34,961 nt of DNA from a bacterium (GCA_021158435.1 JAGGUQ010000005.1:64527-99487), one strand, 5' to 3'. Counted from the first letter of the stretch, positions 1 through 8,755 are shown. Numbers and translations are program-made. The notes: generated by a model not told the origin, from the letters alone.

Positions 1-434
1 AAACTGTTAACGAGAAGTTGGGGAAACATTTATTATTTTTGGATTTAGACAACTTATGTGATATTTAGCTTTAGAAATATCTGCCATAATTATTTCTTCT
101 TATAAATTGATGATTTTTCAGTAATAATCTTTTAGTAAATTCTAATGATTGTATTGTTGCAATATAATAAATTTTTGAAATTAGTAAAGTGAAAACAATC
201 AAATTATGCACCCTTTTATTTCTATTTTTTCTAAGTTCACCACACCTAATCTTTCAACTCTCTGCCTTGTTCCATTAAAAACTTGCATCGGCAAATATTC
301 AAAACAAATTCCCAAAAGTCCGTCATCCCAGAATAATCCTGGAGTCCGGAACATCCCGGAGAACATTCCGGAGGTAGTCTCCGGAGGTAGACTCCGGGAG
401 GGTCAGGAGATATCCAAACCGATAAACCCTAATG
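1..434. other. Intergenic region, no supported gene
   Basis: I see no convincing gene here. The plus-strand 93-codon ORF (206-487) reads through the GC-rich repeat and into the 3' end of the methyltransferase, so it is probably spurious. On the minus strand there are only short open stretches, for example a 26-codon ORF at 7-87 and unstarted stretches of about 40-60 codons between 88 and 400. They could be remnants of a decayed gene, but none shows a recognisable motif. The one clear element is the palindromic repeat at about 322-411. Confidence 0.6.
322..411 (+). repeat. GC-rich palindromic repeat, copy 1
   Basis: This is a GC-rich block in AT-rich surroundings, built from CCGGAG/CTCCGG units. 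It contains two overlapping hairpins, CCGGAG-GTAGT-CTCCGG and CCGGAG-GTAGA-CTCCGG, at 368-399. The 32-nt core differs at one base from the core at 25536-25567. Its left edge (GTCATCCCAGA) also occurs on the minus strand at the edge of the copy near 24831. It is a dispersed palindromic repeat of unknown function. Confidence 0.8.
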
Positions 435-1196
435 TCATTTCAATTTTATTAAACCTATACCTGCCCAATTCTGATCCCAACTTTTAACGAATTCTACGTA
501 CTTGTATTTAAATTTTATCTCGTCCCAAAATCTACTTACTTCACAGCCAGTTTCAGAAGGATGCCGGACTATATCATGCAATGCTACCACTCCTCCTTTT
601 TTAACTAAAGGGCTATACATTTCAAAATCTTTTTTTACCCCCTCATAGGTATGGTCGCCATCTATAAACAAGAAATCCAGCTTTCTATCTCCTAATATAG
701 ATTTTACCTTTTCTAATGTTCCCTTTTCGTGAGAATTTGCTCTAATTAAGCAAATCTTCTGTTTTGATGAAGCAAATGATTTAAATAAAGGTGTTAATAA
801 AGGTATTTTCCATTTTGGATAACCTTTTCTAAACTCTCCTCCTAACAAATCAACACTTATTATCGTAGCATTCTTTGAGGCAATTTTAGAAAATAAAAAT
901 AAAGTTCCCCCCTTGTCAGTTCCAATTTCAAGAATGTAGTTCAGATTTAATTTTTTTAAAAGCATTAAGAGCTGCAAAATTTCCTCTCGAACTTGGGCAG
1001 GCCTAATTAGACCCTTCCCAACAGTAAAACTAAAGTCTACCAACTCACTTAAATTGCTCGGTTTGAAATTTTTAATTCTAATTAGCCAAATTGGCAGAAG
1101 TGCTCCTTTTACTGCATATTTATGAAAAATTTTTACAAACTTGTAAAAAAATTTTTCTTTAAAAACCTTAATCCCCCTCTGACTTATTTGACGCAT
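435..1196 (-). CDS. Class I SAM-dependent methyltransferase (CmcI/Methyltransf_24-like)
   Basis: This is probably a small-molecule or glycan methyltransferase, but the substrate is unknown. The middle of the protein has a Rossmann-type SAM site: ILEIGTDKGGT is motif I, followed by a strand ending in VDLLGG. Then comes FLFIDGDHTYEGVKKDF and later GGVVALHDI, a pattern typical of CmcI-like and Methyltransf_24 enzymes. The N-terminal 60 residues are basic and unassigned. The ORF track starts at a TTG (1202); I prefer the ATG two codons in, giving 253 aa. It lies 85 nt downstream of the OB-fold membrane gene and is probably a separate unit. The GC-rich repeat sits just beyond its 3' end. The family is fairly certain; the target is not. 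Confidence 0.75.
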   Translation of the reverse strand: MRQISQRGIKVFKEKFFYKFVKIFHKYAVKGALLPIWLIRIKNFKPSNLSELVDFSFTVGKGLIRPAQVREEILQLLMLLKKLNLNYILEIGTDKGGTLFLFSKIASKNATIISVDLLGGEFRKGYPKWKIPLLTPLFKSFASSKQKICLIRANSHEKGTLEKVKSILGDRKLDFLFIDGDHTYEGVKKDFEMYSPLVKKGGVVALHDIVRHPSETGCEVSRFWDEIKFKYKYVEFVKSWDQNWAGIGLIKLK

Positions 1197-1281
1197 AACC
1201 AAATCACTTTTAGAAATCTTAATCCTTGAAACAAGTTTAGTATTCCATGCAACATAACATAAAAACTATTTTGGCTATTTT

Positions 1282-2028
1282 CTAATTTAAAAATACAATC
1301 AAAGAAAAGAATAAAATCAACAAACAACCTAAACTAATAAATAAATAATGCCTGATTGACTCTTTATATTTAGGAAGAGTGATTGTTTGTTCTTCAAGTC
1401 CTTGCTTGGTTAAATCTTTTTGAAATGAAACAAGGACTACATTAATCTCGTTGTCTTTTGGGAAAACAATCCCTTTTCCTGAAATAAAATCTCCCTGCTT
1501 AATTAACTCTTTATTCAAACCAAGCGAATCTTTAACCTCGCAAACAATTCCAAAATTTTCATTAACCCAAAGGTAAACTCTATCACTTTGTTTTTCTATT
1601 ACCTCTCCTGATACATTAACTAACTGCAATGGGTAAAAACTTTCTTTTTCTAATTTTATTGTTTCAACTGAAGATAAATCACCCTTATCAATCACTGCAA
1701 TATCCTCCTTACTTTTTATCTTTATTCTTGGATAATTAAAAGGAAAAGACAATTCCCCTTTTACTTCAATTAGATCCCCAGAATCAACTACAGGAAAATC
1801 CTGCCAGTGAGAATAAACTTCTGCCCCATCTAAATAAAAAATTCTCTTTCCTAAAACTCCTGGTTCAACAATCACCCTTGCTTTATAAAGAACTTTTGTC
1901 CCTGGATCTAAATTAGAAAAACTCTCAGGCTTAGTTATTTCTAAATATTCAATAGCAAATGCATTCTGATAAAGCCCAAAACTTAACAAAAATATAAAGA
2001 AAATAAAAAAGACTTTTATTTTTCTCAT
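1282..2028 (-). CDS. Secreted, C-terminally anchored protein with probable OB-fold domains
   Basis: I do not recognise a named family. Residues 1-26 are a signal peptide (basic start, FFIFFIFLLSF core, AFA before the likely cleavage). The middle has beta-rich stretches with G-D-x-I/L-x-V-x-G-x-L/V patterns (about residues 80-92 and again near 180), as in tandem OB-folds. The last 22 residues are a membrane helix with almost no cytoplasmic tail. The protein should sit outside the cell, held by its C-terminus. Its ATG overlaps the stop of the ECF sigma gene (ATGA), so the two are translationally coupled. That is the position where an anti-sigma factor is often found, but this topology leaves no cytoplasmic domain to bind a sigma factor. 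It may be the envelope target or sensor of that sigma factor. Confidence 0.6.
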   Translation of the reverse strand: MRKIKVFFIFFIFLLSFGLYQNAFAIEYLEITKPESFSNLDPGTKVLYKARVIVEPGVLGKRIFYLDGAEVYSHWQDFPVVDSGDLIEVKGELSFPFNYPRIKIKSKEDIAVIDKGDLSSVETIKLEKESFYPLQLVNVSGEVIEKQSDRVYLWVNENFGIVCEVKDSLGLNKELIKQGDFISGKGIVFPKDNEINVVLVSFQKDLTKQGLEEQTITLPKYKESIRHYLFISLGCLLILFFSLIVFLN

Positions 2029-2576
2029 TTATTGTCTTTGTTGCTATCTAATTTTAAATTCTTTTTCAATAACTTTATCCCCCGATGAGCTCTTTGTCTT
2101 AAAGTAGAAGGAGAAACATCCAAAATATCTGCTATTTCCTTCCAAGAAAACCCTTCAAAATAATGTAAAAGAACCGGCTCTTGATATTCCTCTTTTAATT
2201 GTGAAACTGCTTCTTTTAATTTCTTTAAATCATAATTTAAGGGCAAATCATCATCATTTTTTAATTCCCCCTCAGGAACATCATCTAAAGAATCAGTATG
2301 TTTTTTTGATCTCTCTCTGTAAAAGTCAATAATTTTTCTTCTGGCTATCTTAAAAATAAAAGCACGGAAGTTTTCAACTTCCTCTTTTTTTAAAAATTCA
2401 AAAATTTTTAAAAAGCATTCACTGGTTAAGTCTCTAGCCACATCCTCTACCCCAACTCGAATAAAAATAAATCGATAAACCGAGTCAACATATTTATCAT
2501 AGAAAAAGCTAAAAGCGCTTTTATTCCCTTTTCTTATTTCCTGAATCAAAATTTTTTCGTGAAAAGATGAAAACAT
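2025..2576 (-). CDS. ECF-type RNA polymerase sigma factor
   Basis: This is an alternative sigma factor of the ECF group, 183 aa, the usual size. Region 2 is at about residues 20-85 (FYDKYVDSVYRFIF, then DLTSECFLKIFEF and FRAFIFKIARRKIIDFYR). Region 4 is at about residues 120-175, with the helix-turn-helix FSWKEIADILDVSPSTLRQR. Region 3 is missing, as expected. It lies in a minus-strand run 63 nt after the HD hydrolase. Its stop overlaps the start of the membrane protein that follows. No zinc-binding or membrane anti-sigma factor is visible next to it, so how it is controlled is unknown. No Shine-Dalgarno site is visible before the ATG. Confidence 0.9.
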   Translation of the reverse strand: MFSSFHEKILIQEIRKGNKSAFSFFYDKYVDSVYRFIFIRVGVEDVARDLTSECFLKIFEFLKKEEVENFRAFIFKIARRKIIDFYRERSKKHTDSLDDVPEGELKNDDDLPLNYDLKKLKEAVSQLKEEYQEPVLLHYFEGFSWKEIADILDVSPSTLRQRAHRGIKLLKKNLKLDSNKDNK

Positions 2577-2639
2577 AGAACAAAAACAGCAATCTTAAAT
2601 CTAATTAAAAACCATTTTCTGCGAAGACTGCTGCCTTTA

Positions 2640-3305
2640 TTACAAAAGATTAAAATTATTAATAACTAAATTAAAGCTATAACCCAAATAATTCGCCGCC
2701 TCTCTACAATAAGCCATTCTTTCTGTAAAAATTTCAAAATATTCCATAACTGGGCAAATGTCTGTTTCAATTTTAAGCTCTAATTTTATCTTTTTCTCTT
2801 TTTTGTCAACCTCAATTTTGTTTTCTTTTGTAGCAAAATTCACTCTGTCGTGAATGTCTGCTTTTATCTGATCGCCATTTGGCTCAACCACTCGAGTAAA
2901 ATGTACATCTGATTTATCAGCCAAAACCAAGATAGCTGAAACTTTGCTTGTAAATTTCATTTCGTACTTGTCATGATTGGCTATTGCCTGAATCAAAATA
3001 CTTAAATTTTTAGGATCTAATTTATTCCCAAAAATCTGGCTAGCTAATAAAGCTCCCCAGTAATGATGCTGATTTCTTCCTAAAAAATTTCCAAAATCAT
3101 GCAAATAACCAGCAATTGCTGCCAATTCCCTTTGTTCTTTTGAAAGGCCTATTTTTTGCGCTAAAAAATAAGCTCTTTTACTAACAAGATCGCTGTGCCT
3201 CTGCCCATGTTCAGTAAAACCTAATGCTCTTAAAGCAATTTCTGTCTGTTTTATATATTCCTTAACATATGGATTGTTTTTAACCTGCTCTAGTGTTAAG
3301 TTCAT
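2640..3305 (-). CDS. HD-superfamily phosphohydrolase
   Basis: This is a metal-dependent phosphohydrolase of the HD superfamily, 221 aa; the substrate is unknown. The metal ligands read in order: His in HGQRHSDLV (about residues 33-37), His-Asp in GYLHDFGNF (about 68-71), a His pair in NQHHYWGAL, and the later NHDKYE. This is the standard H...HD...D layout. The C-terminal third has no signature and contains a Lys/Glu-rich strand pair. Its ATG overlaps the glyS stop (ATGA), so it is coupled to glycyl-tRNA synthetase. HD proteins in such positions often act on nucleotides or RNA ends, but nothing here identifies the target. Confidence 0.8.
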   Translation of the reverse strand: MNLTLEQVKNNPYVKEYIKQTEIALRALGFTEHGQRHSDLVSKRAYFLAQKIGLSKEQRELAAIAGYLHDFGNFLGRNQHHYWGALLASQIFGNKLDPKNLSILIQAIANHDKYEMKFTSKVSAILVLADKSDVHFTRVVEPNGDQIKADIHDRVNFATKENKIEVDKKEKKIKLELKIETDICPVMEYFEIFTERMAYCREAANYLGYSFNLVINNFNLL

Positions 3306-4621
3306 ACCAAAATAAATTTCTTCTCAAGATAATTTTTAATTTCAGGTATTTTAACCCTTTCCTGCTCCATTGTTTTATAATCCCGTATTGTAACTGAATT
3401 ATCTTTTAGGGTATCAAAATCTACTGTTAAACAATAAGGTGTCCCAATTTCATCCTGCCGACGGTAACGACGACCTATTGAGCCTTTCTCATCATAAACA
3501 ACTACCCAGCATTTTAAAAGATCTTTAAATATATCCTGACTTATTTTAATTAACTTAGCATCCTTTACTAAAGGTAAAACAGCAGCCTTTACTGGTGATA
3601 AAAACCAGGGCAATGATAAGAAAACTTCCGGTTGAGACTTTGAGGATTGCTTGCTTCTTCCTTTTGGAAATTCATGATAATGTTCACAAAGTAAAGCCAG
3701 AAAAATTCTTTCCAAACCTGCAGAGGGCTCAATAACATAAGGGATATATTTTTCTCCTGTTTGAGAATCAAGAAAAGATAAATCTTCTCCAGAAAATTTA
3801 GAATGAGTTTTCAAATCAAAGTCTCCTCTATTGGCTATACCTTCTATCTCCTTCCACCCCCAAGGAAATTTATATTCAATATCAACAGTTGCTTTAGAAT
3901 AATGAGCTAATTCCTCATGACTATGCTCTCTAAATCTTAAATGCTTTGAATCAAAACCCATTTTTATATACCAATCCATCCGCTCTTTTTTCCATTTTTC
4001 AAAAAATTCATCTGCTTGTTCAGGTTTTACAAAATATTCTAATTCCATCTGTTCAAACTCTCTTAAACGAAAAATAAAATTACCAACTGTTATTTCATTT
4101 CTAAAAGACTTACCTATTTGAGCAATCCCAAAAGGAATTCTTGCTCTTTGAGTTTGATAAACATTCTTAAAATTTATAAAAATGCCCTGAGCTGTTTCTG
4201 GTCTTAAATAAACAAGGTTCTCTGAACCCTGAACTGGCCCAAGGTAAGTTTCAAACATTGTTCTAAATTTACGCGGAGGAGTTAATTCTCCTGAACAAAC
4301 TGGGCAACGAGTATCATTTATTTCATCCTTTTTAAATCTTTGATGGCACTTTTTACACTCAACTAAATCATCTGTAAAATTTGCTAAATGCCCTGAAGCC
4401 TCCCAAACCTTAGGGTGTAAAATAATAGCTGTATCTATTGGATATACTTCTGGGTGCTCAGTAACTACTTTTTTCCACCAAAAAGACTTAATGTTATTCT
4501 TCAACTCCACTCCTAATGGACCAAAATCATAACTTGCTTGAAGCCCACCATAAATTTCTGAGCTAACAAAAACAAATCCGCGTCTTTTAGTTAAAGAAAC
4601 AATTTTATCAATCAAATTCAT
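3302..4621 (-). CDS. glyS: Glycyl-tRNA synthetase, single-chain (eukaryote/archaea-like dimer type)
   Basis: It charges tRNA-Gly with glycine in the cytoplasm. It is a class II synthetase of the single-chain alpha2 form, 439 aa, not the alpha2beta2 GlyQ/GlyS form of E. coli. Visible signatures are SSEIYGG and YDFGPLG near the N-terminus, a zinc module with cysteines 89, 92, 106 and 109, motif 2 around RPETAQGIFINFKNV (140-154), and the glycine-specific EIEGIANRGDFDL. Motif 3 is EPSAGLERIFLALL. The C-terminal 100 residues are the anticodon-binding domain (YCLTVDFDTL). It lies between murB (37 nt upstream) and the overlapping HD gene. 'glyS' here means the single-chain enzyme, sometimes named glyQS. 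Confidence 0.95.
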   Translation of the reverse strand: MNLIDKIVSLTKRRGFVFVSSEIYGGLQASYDFGPLGVELKNNIKSFWWKKVVTEHPEVYPIDTAIILHPKVWEASGHLANFTDDLVECKKCHQRFKKDEINDTRCPVCSGELTPPRKFRTMFETYLGPVQGSENLVYLRPETAQGIFINFKNVYQTQRARIPFGIAQIGKSFRNEITVGNFIFRLREFEQMELEYFVKPEQADEFFEKWKKERMDWYIKMGFDSKHLRFREHSHEELAHYSKATVDIEYKFPWGWKEIEGIANRGDFDLKTHSKFSGEDLSFLDSQTGEKYIPYVIEPSAGLERIFLALLCEHYHEFPKGRSKQSSKSQPEVFLSLPWFLSPVKAAVLPLVKDAKLIKISQDIFKDLLKCWVVVYDEKGSIGRRYRRQDEIGTPYCLTVDFDTLKDNSVTIRDYKTMEQERVKIPEIKNYLEKKFILV

Positions 4622-4658
4622 ATTTAATATTTTACTAATTTCTTTAAAAAAGAAAAGG

Positions 4659-5600
4659 CTAAGCTAAATAAACAATTTCTTCACAAAGTTGAAGACCAAA
4701 CTTTGTTCTTACTTTTTGTTTTATCAAAGAAATTAAAATTAAAACATCATCAGCAGTTGCTCCACCCAAATTAACAATAAAATTTGCATGCTTTTGACTA
4801 ACCTGCGCTTTACCAATAGTTTTTCCTTTAAAGCCCATTCTATCTAAAAGCCAACTAACAGGAAGAACTCCTTTTTTACAAAATTCTTCAGGAAAACCAA
4901 ATTCCTTTTTTATTTTCTCCAAACTAGAAGGAGGTATTTCCTTTAAATTAATATTTTTAAATACACAACCAGCGCTGGGAAGACTTGGTAGATTAGCCCT
5001 TTTTTGCCTATATTCTGCCATTAAAGCTTTAATCTTGTCTTGGCTTGAATTTTTCATCTTTAGTTCAATTTGAGTAATCACTCCTTGCTTTTCCTGAAAA
5101 CAAGAATATCGATAAGAAAAATCACAATCTTTATTTAAGTAGCACCTAATCTTTAAAGAATGATAATCCAAAAAATAAACACTTTGAACTAAGTTAGAAA
5201 TAAATTGATTAGATAAACCAGCATTAGCAAAAACAGCCCCACCTAAAGTTCCAGGAATTCCTACAAGAAATTCTCCCCCACTTAATTCATTAACTAAAGC
5301 AAATTCTAAAAATTCTGATAAAAACACCCCACTCCCGGCAATAATTATATCTCCTCTTTTTTCTAATTTTTTAAGCTCATTCTTTATTACTAAGCCAGAA
5401 AAACCTTTATCTGAAACTAAAATATTACTTCCACCACCTAAAATAAAAAAGGGCAATTTTTTTTCTTTTGCCCAAATTAATGATTGTTTTAAAATCTCTA
5501 AATTTAAAGCACGAACAAAATATTCAGCTGAACCACCAATCTTAAAAGTCGTCAAAGAAGCCAAGCTTACATTTCTTTGAATAAATTTAGGAATATCCAT
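4659..5600 (-). CDS. murB: UDP-N-acetylenolpyruvoylglucosamine reductase MurB
   Basis: It reduces UDP-GlcNAc-enolpyruvate to UDP-MurNAc, the second committed step of peptidoglycan synthesis, using FAD and NADPH. At 313 aa it is close to type II MurB. The FAD domain shows GGGSN (55-59) and GIPGTLGGA (114-122). The substrate part shows YRYS (163-166) and the proton-donor loop SAGCVFKN, with Cys212 where E. coli has Ser; a Cys variant is known in the family. The catalytic Glu is near the C-terminus (EEIV, 307-310). A signature KHANFIVNLGGATADDV follows the conserved WLLDRMGFKG. It starts 6 nt after the small DUF5663-like gene. Confidence 0.95.
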   Translation of the reverse strand: MDIPKFIQRNVSLASLTTFKIGGSAEYFVRALNLEILKQSLIWAKEKKLPFFILGGGSNILVSDKGFSGLVIKNELKKLEKRGDIIIAGSGVFLSEFLEFALVNELSGGEFLVGIPGTLGGAVFANAGLSNQFISNLVQSVYFLDYHSLKIRCYLNKDCDFSYRYSCFQEKQGVITQIELKMKNSSQDKIKALMAEYRQKRANLPSLPSAGCVFKNINLKEIPPSSLEKIKKEFGFPEEFCKKGVLPVSWLLDRMGFKGKTIGKAQVSQKHANFIVNLGGATADDVLILISLIKQKVRTKFGLQLCEEIVYLA

Positions 5601-5606
5601 TTAAGT

Positions 5607-5918
5607 TTATCTACCTAAAGAAGCAAAATACTCTTGCGAAAAGTCTTCTAATGCTTTTGCTACTTTTTGAGGATAATCAGGAATGCGGGAAGAAAAAAAC
5701 TCTCTTACCTTTTCAACATCAGGATTCTCCTTTAAAAGATTTTCAAAATCAGCCAATCCTTTTTCATCTAAATAATTCAAAGAAATCAATCCTAGTCTCC
5801 TCTGTACTTGTTCAACTAGCCTTTTCTTGTAAGTTTGCAATTCCTCTTCAGGTAGGGTTATTTCTGCCTGTTTAACTAACTCGTCAACAAATTTTACAAT
5901 TGGATCTTGTTCTGCCAT
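5607..5918 (-). CDS. Small helical protein, DUF5663-like
   Basis: The function is unknown. The sequence is all-helical and acidic and has a pattern L-x-Y-L-x-E-x-G-L-x-x-F-E-x-L-L then I-P-D-Y-P-Q-K-V, which resembles DUF5663 proteins seen in CPR genomes; this assignment is from memory. The track starts it at a TTG (5939). I prefer the ATG at 5918 (MAEQDP...), giving 103 aa and removing a non-family-like hydrophobic prefix. It lies between the LysM-like coiled-coil gene (41 nt) and murB (6 nt), so it is probably co-transcribed with cell-wall genes. Confidence 0.6.
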   Translation of the reverse strand: MAEQDPIVKFVDELVKQAEITLPEEELQTYKKRLVEQVQRRLGLISLNYLDEKGLADFENLLKENPDVEKVREFFSSRIPDYPQKVAKALEDFSQEYFASLGR

Positions 5919-5959
5919 AAAAAGATAAGTTAAAATCAATAATTAAAATATAATTAAAC

Positions 5960-7363
5960 CTATTTTGAAGTGGATTTTAATTGTGACTCTAAGGGGTTCT
6001 TTTCAACCAATTTCTTTAATAAATCCAAATCAGTATCTTGTTCAAGTCTAAAAATCTGTTTAGTTGCAGCTTCTGGGCTTAATGTTTCTAATCTATTTAC
6101 TGCATTGTAATAACGATTTCTTAATTCATTAAAGAAATTAAACTTATTTTGGACTTCAGTATTAAGCCTGTTAAATTCTTCAGTTATTTCCGTATAATCT
6201 TTTTTAAAACCTGGAATCTTTTCTATTATCTTACCAAAAAATCCTTTCCTCCTAGCTAAAAGGTCTTCTACTGTTTTAATTGCTTTTTCCTTTTCATCTA
6301 TTATTTTACACAAATCGCTATAAGCTTTACTAATATAAGGTTTTGTTCCTTGTATTTTTTCCTGCAAATCCTGAACGCGCTGATTTAATTCTTTAACAAG
6401 GCCGGAAGGAGCATTTTCTGCCCCGCCCATTATGTCAATAGCCTTAACCAAATCACTATCAGCTAATTTATCAACTGGTTTTGCAAAAACTTCTTCTAAA
6501 AATTCCCTATTTTCCGTAATATTACTTATTTGCTCTGGGCTAAGACTTAATGCCTTATTTTGCACTTCTTCTAATAAAGAAGGATTTTCATGGAGAAAAG
6601 AAAAATCAATTTCTGCCCCTGGCTGGATCATATTTGGATCTTCCAACCCTCCTTCTGCCATTATTCTATCCTTTATAGAATCAATAATATAATCTTTTTG
6701 AGCTCTTATTTCCTCTTCTGTTCCTTCTAAATTATTAAATGCTCCGGTTTTTTCTAAATGTTTTTCAACCACATCCCAAAGGCTTTCTCCTTTATTAACT
6801 TGCTCTATAGGCTCCACCCCAACAGTGGAAACTTTTTCTGCTTGCTCTACTGGGACAGCTTGCTCTTCAGCTTTAGCAGGATGAACAATATCTTCTAAGG
6901 CTTCCCCAATTAAAAACCCACCTGCTGCACCAGCAACTTTCCCAAGGGCTGAAAATACTTTTGCTTGTTTTTCTTTAGAAATCCTTCTTTTAACTAATTC
7001 TTCATAACTTTTTGTTGTTTTTTCTATATTGTACTCTGATTCTTTAATTTTTGCGCTTTCAATCTTAAAAATTAATTCTCTCAATCTAGCTGCTTCAGAA
7101 GGATTTGCTTTTTCCCAATCTTTATCTAAAAGTTGGGCTTTTGCTAAATGAAGCAAGCGTTCATTAATCTCTGCTAAATTCTCTTTTTCTAAATTTTGAG
7201 CATTTATTTGCCTTAAAATTTCAAATCTCTTTGATTTTTTAACTAAGGCACTTACTCCTGCTTCTCCCAGTTTCATTCCTGCATAAGCAAGCAAAACATT
7301 TCTTACTCCTGGGCAAGCTCGAGCTAAAAGTCCTGCAAAGGAAAAGATAGCTGCTGTTACCAT
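5960..7363 (-). CDS. Coiled-coil protein with LysM-like segment
   Basis: No named family is recognised. A hydrophobic N-terminus (AAIFSFAGLLARACPG...VLLAYAGM) could be a membrane segment. A coiled-coil follows (about residues 45-140), then a glycine/alanine-rich segment (LGKVAGAAGGFLIGEAL). About residues 187-256 read like a LysM domain with a long insert: VNKGESLWDVVEKHL at the start and NMIQPGAEIDF at the end. The C-terminal 180 residues are coiled-coil. LysM domains bind peptidoglycan, so a role at the envelope is likely. The track begins at TTG 7393, overlapping the upstream gene; I prefer the ATG at 7363, 4 nt after that gene's stop, giving 467 aa. It forms a pair with the next upstream gene. 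Confidence 0.6.
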   Translation of the reverse strand: MVTAAIFSFAGLLARACPGVRNVLLAYAGMKLGEAGVSALVKKSKRFEILRQINAQNLEKENLAEINERLLHLAKAQLLDKDWEKANPSEAARLRELIFKIESAKIKESEYNIEKTTKSYEELVKRRISKEKQAKVFSALGKVAGAAGGFLIGEALEDIVHPAKAEEQAVPVEQAEKVSTVGVEPIEQVNKGESLWDVVEKHLEKTGAFNNLEGTEEEIRAQKDYIIDSIKDRIMAEGGLEDPNMIQPGAEIDFSFLHENPSLLEEVQNKALSLSPEQISNITENREFLEEVFAKPVDKLADSDLVKAIDIMGGAENAPSGLVKELNQRVQDLQEKIQGTKPYISKAYSDLCKIIDEKEKAIKTVEDLLARRKGFFGKIIEKIPGFKKDYTEITEEFNRLNTEVQNKFNFFNELRNRYYNAVNRLETLSPEAATKQIFRLEQDTDLDLLKKLVEKNPLESQLKSTSK

Positions 7364-7367
7364 TTTA

Positions 7368-8660
7368 TCACTTACCCTTTCCCCCTCCAGCAAGAGGCTT
7401 TAAAACTGCCTCCATTTTTTTGCCAGCTTTATTTAAGAAAGTATTATGCTTTCTTTCAAATTTTAAAGCTAAAATATTATTATTCCCTTCCAAATACAAA
7501 AGGGAATGTATTGCATCAACTCTATCTCTAATTTCTTCTTTAGAAAGCCCTTCTTCTTCTAAGTATTTTTCTAAAGATTCCCTATAAAGGATTCTCTGCT
7601 TTGCATATAATTTCTTTAAATCTTCTAATTTCTTGGTATTTCCTTTTAAAAATTCCTCTTCTGCTTGACGAATTTCTTGCCCTAAATCTGAATTTCCCTT
7701 TTCTTTTCCTTCAATTTGTTCTTGCTTAGCTACAGCTAATTCAGCAAGGATATTTTTTCTAATTTCCCTTTTTAAATCCAAAACTTCTGGGCTTTGTCCC
7801 TGGCAAAGCTCCTTCATTTCTAATTTTGCAGCTTCTTGCTCTTTTTTAGACTTCTTTCCTTTCCACCATGCTTCAGATAATCTAACTCCAGCAAGGGCTA
7901 AACCTGCACCTATACCCCCAGTTAAAGCACTTAATCCAAAGCCTGCTCCAATGTATAAGCCTAATCTTCCTATTGTTTTTAAAATTCTTTTTGCTTTTGC
8001 TGGTTTATTTTTTGCCTGAAACCAATCTAAAGCTGTTTGCTCTATTTTTGATTTTTGATTTTTAAAAACCTGAGAAACTACTTCCTCAGGCAAGTCTAAA
8101 TCTTTGGCTAATTGTTCAATATCTTCTTGGTCAGGTTCAGCTATGTCTTTAAATAATTTATGAATTGCCTCATCAATCTGTTTTTCTAATTCTTCTTCAG
8201 TTTCAATTTCCCTTGAATCTACAAATTTAAGTGTCTTTTTTAACCTTTCTTTTTCTTCTTCTGGAAGGTTGCTCTCTTCTAACTTTGCCAAATAAATCAA
8301 TTGCTTGTCGGACAAAACCTCTTTTTCTTTTATTTCTTGTTCTTGTTCTTTTTCTTCTCCTAATTCTTCTTTTTTTTGTTCTTGTTTTTCTTCTGGATGC
8401 TTTTTTCTTTCTAAATCATAGATCTCTTTTTCTAAAATTGAAATCTGCCTTTCTATTTCTTCTCTTTCGTCTTTTCCTTGGGCAGATTTCCAGGATTGTT
8501 CTAAATCCTTAATTTCTTTTCTAAGATAACTGTGTCTTGCTTGATAATAATCATCAAAATTTGCTTCTCCTAAAATAGTTTCCTTTTGTTCTTCCTGCAT
8601 CTGCTCTTGCTCCTCTGTTTTCTCTTCAGGAATGTTTTTAGAAAAGGATTCTTTAAACAT
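7368..8660 (-). CDS. Glu/Lys-rich coiled-coil protein with central hydrophobic hairpin
   Basis: No family is recognised. The first 220 residues are extremely rich in Glu, Lys and Gln (EEKTEEQEQ, EEKEQEQEIKEKE) and predicted coiled-coil. About residues 226-268 form a glycine-rich hydrophobic hairpin (LGLYIGAGFGLSAL and GGIGAGLALAGVRL) that looks like a membrane or glycine-zipper segment. The rest is again charged helix. It is the first gene of a long minus-strand run and precedes the LysM-like gene by 4 nt. The two proteins share a layout (coiled-coil, glycine-rich hydrophobic segment, coiled-coil), so they may act together at the cell envelope. No Shine-Dalgarno site is visible before its ATG. 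Confidence 0.6.
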   Translation of the reverse strand: MFKESFSKNIPEEKTEEQEQMQEEQKETILGEANFDDYYQARHSYLRKEIKDLEQSWKSAQGKDEREEIERQISILEKEIYDLERKKHPEEKQEQKKEELGEEKEQEQEIKEKEVLSDKQLIYLAKLEESNLPEEEKERLKKTLKFVDSREIETEEELEKQIDEAIHKLFKDIAEPDQEDIEQLAKDLDLPEEVVSQVFKNQKSKIEQTALDWFQAKNKPAKAKRILKTIGRLGLYIGAGFGLSALTGGIGAGLALAGVRLSEAWWKGKKSKKEQEAAKLEMKELCQGQSPEVLDLKREIRKNILAELAVAKQEQIEGKEKGNSDLGQEIRQAEEEFLKGNTKKLEDLKKLYAKQRILYRESLEKYLEEEGLSKEEIRDRVDAIHSLLYLEGNNNILALKFERKHNTFLNKAGKKMEAVLKPLAGGGKGK

Positions 8661-8755
8661 AAAAGTATAATTAATGCAAATTATTATTTATCACCTTCTC
8701 TTATTTTGAACAATAGCATTTTTTAAAAAAAAGTCAAGGTTTTCAACAATTAGGC

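Noticed and set aside
206-487. 93-codon plus-strand ORF
   Set aside because: It reads through the GC-rich repeat and into the methyltransferase gene, and it has no motif.
3589-3771. 60-codon ORF inside glyS
   Set aside because: It is an out-of-frame shadow of a clearly coding region. The same holds for the ORFs at 5651, 6432, 8231, 11308, 11858, 12214, 13066, 17705, 19490, 21292, 27132, 28021, 30323, 33717, 33957 and 34671.
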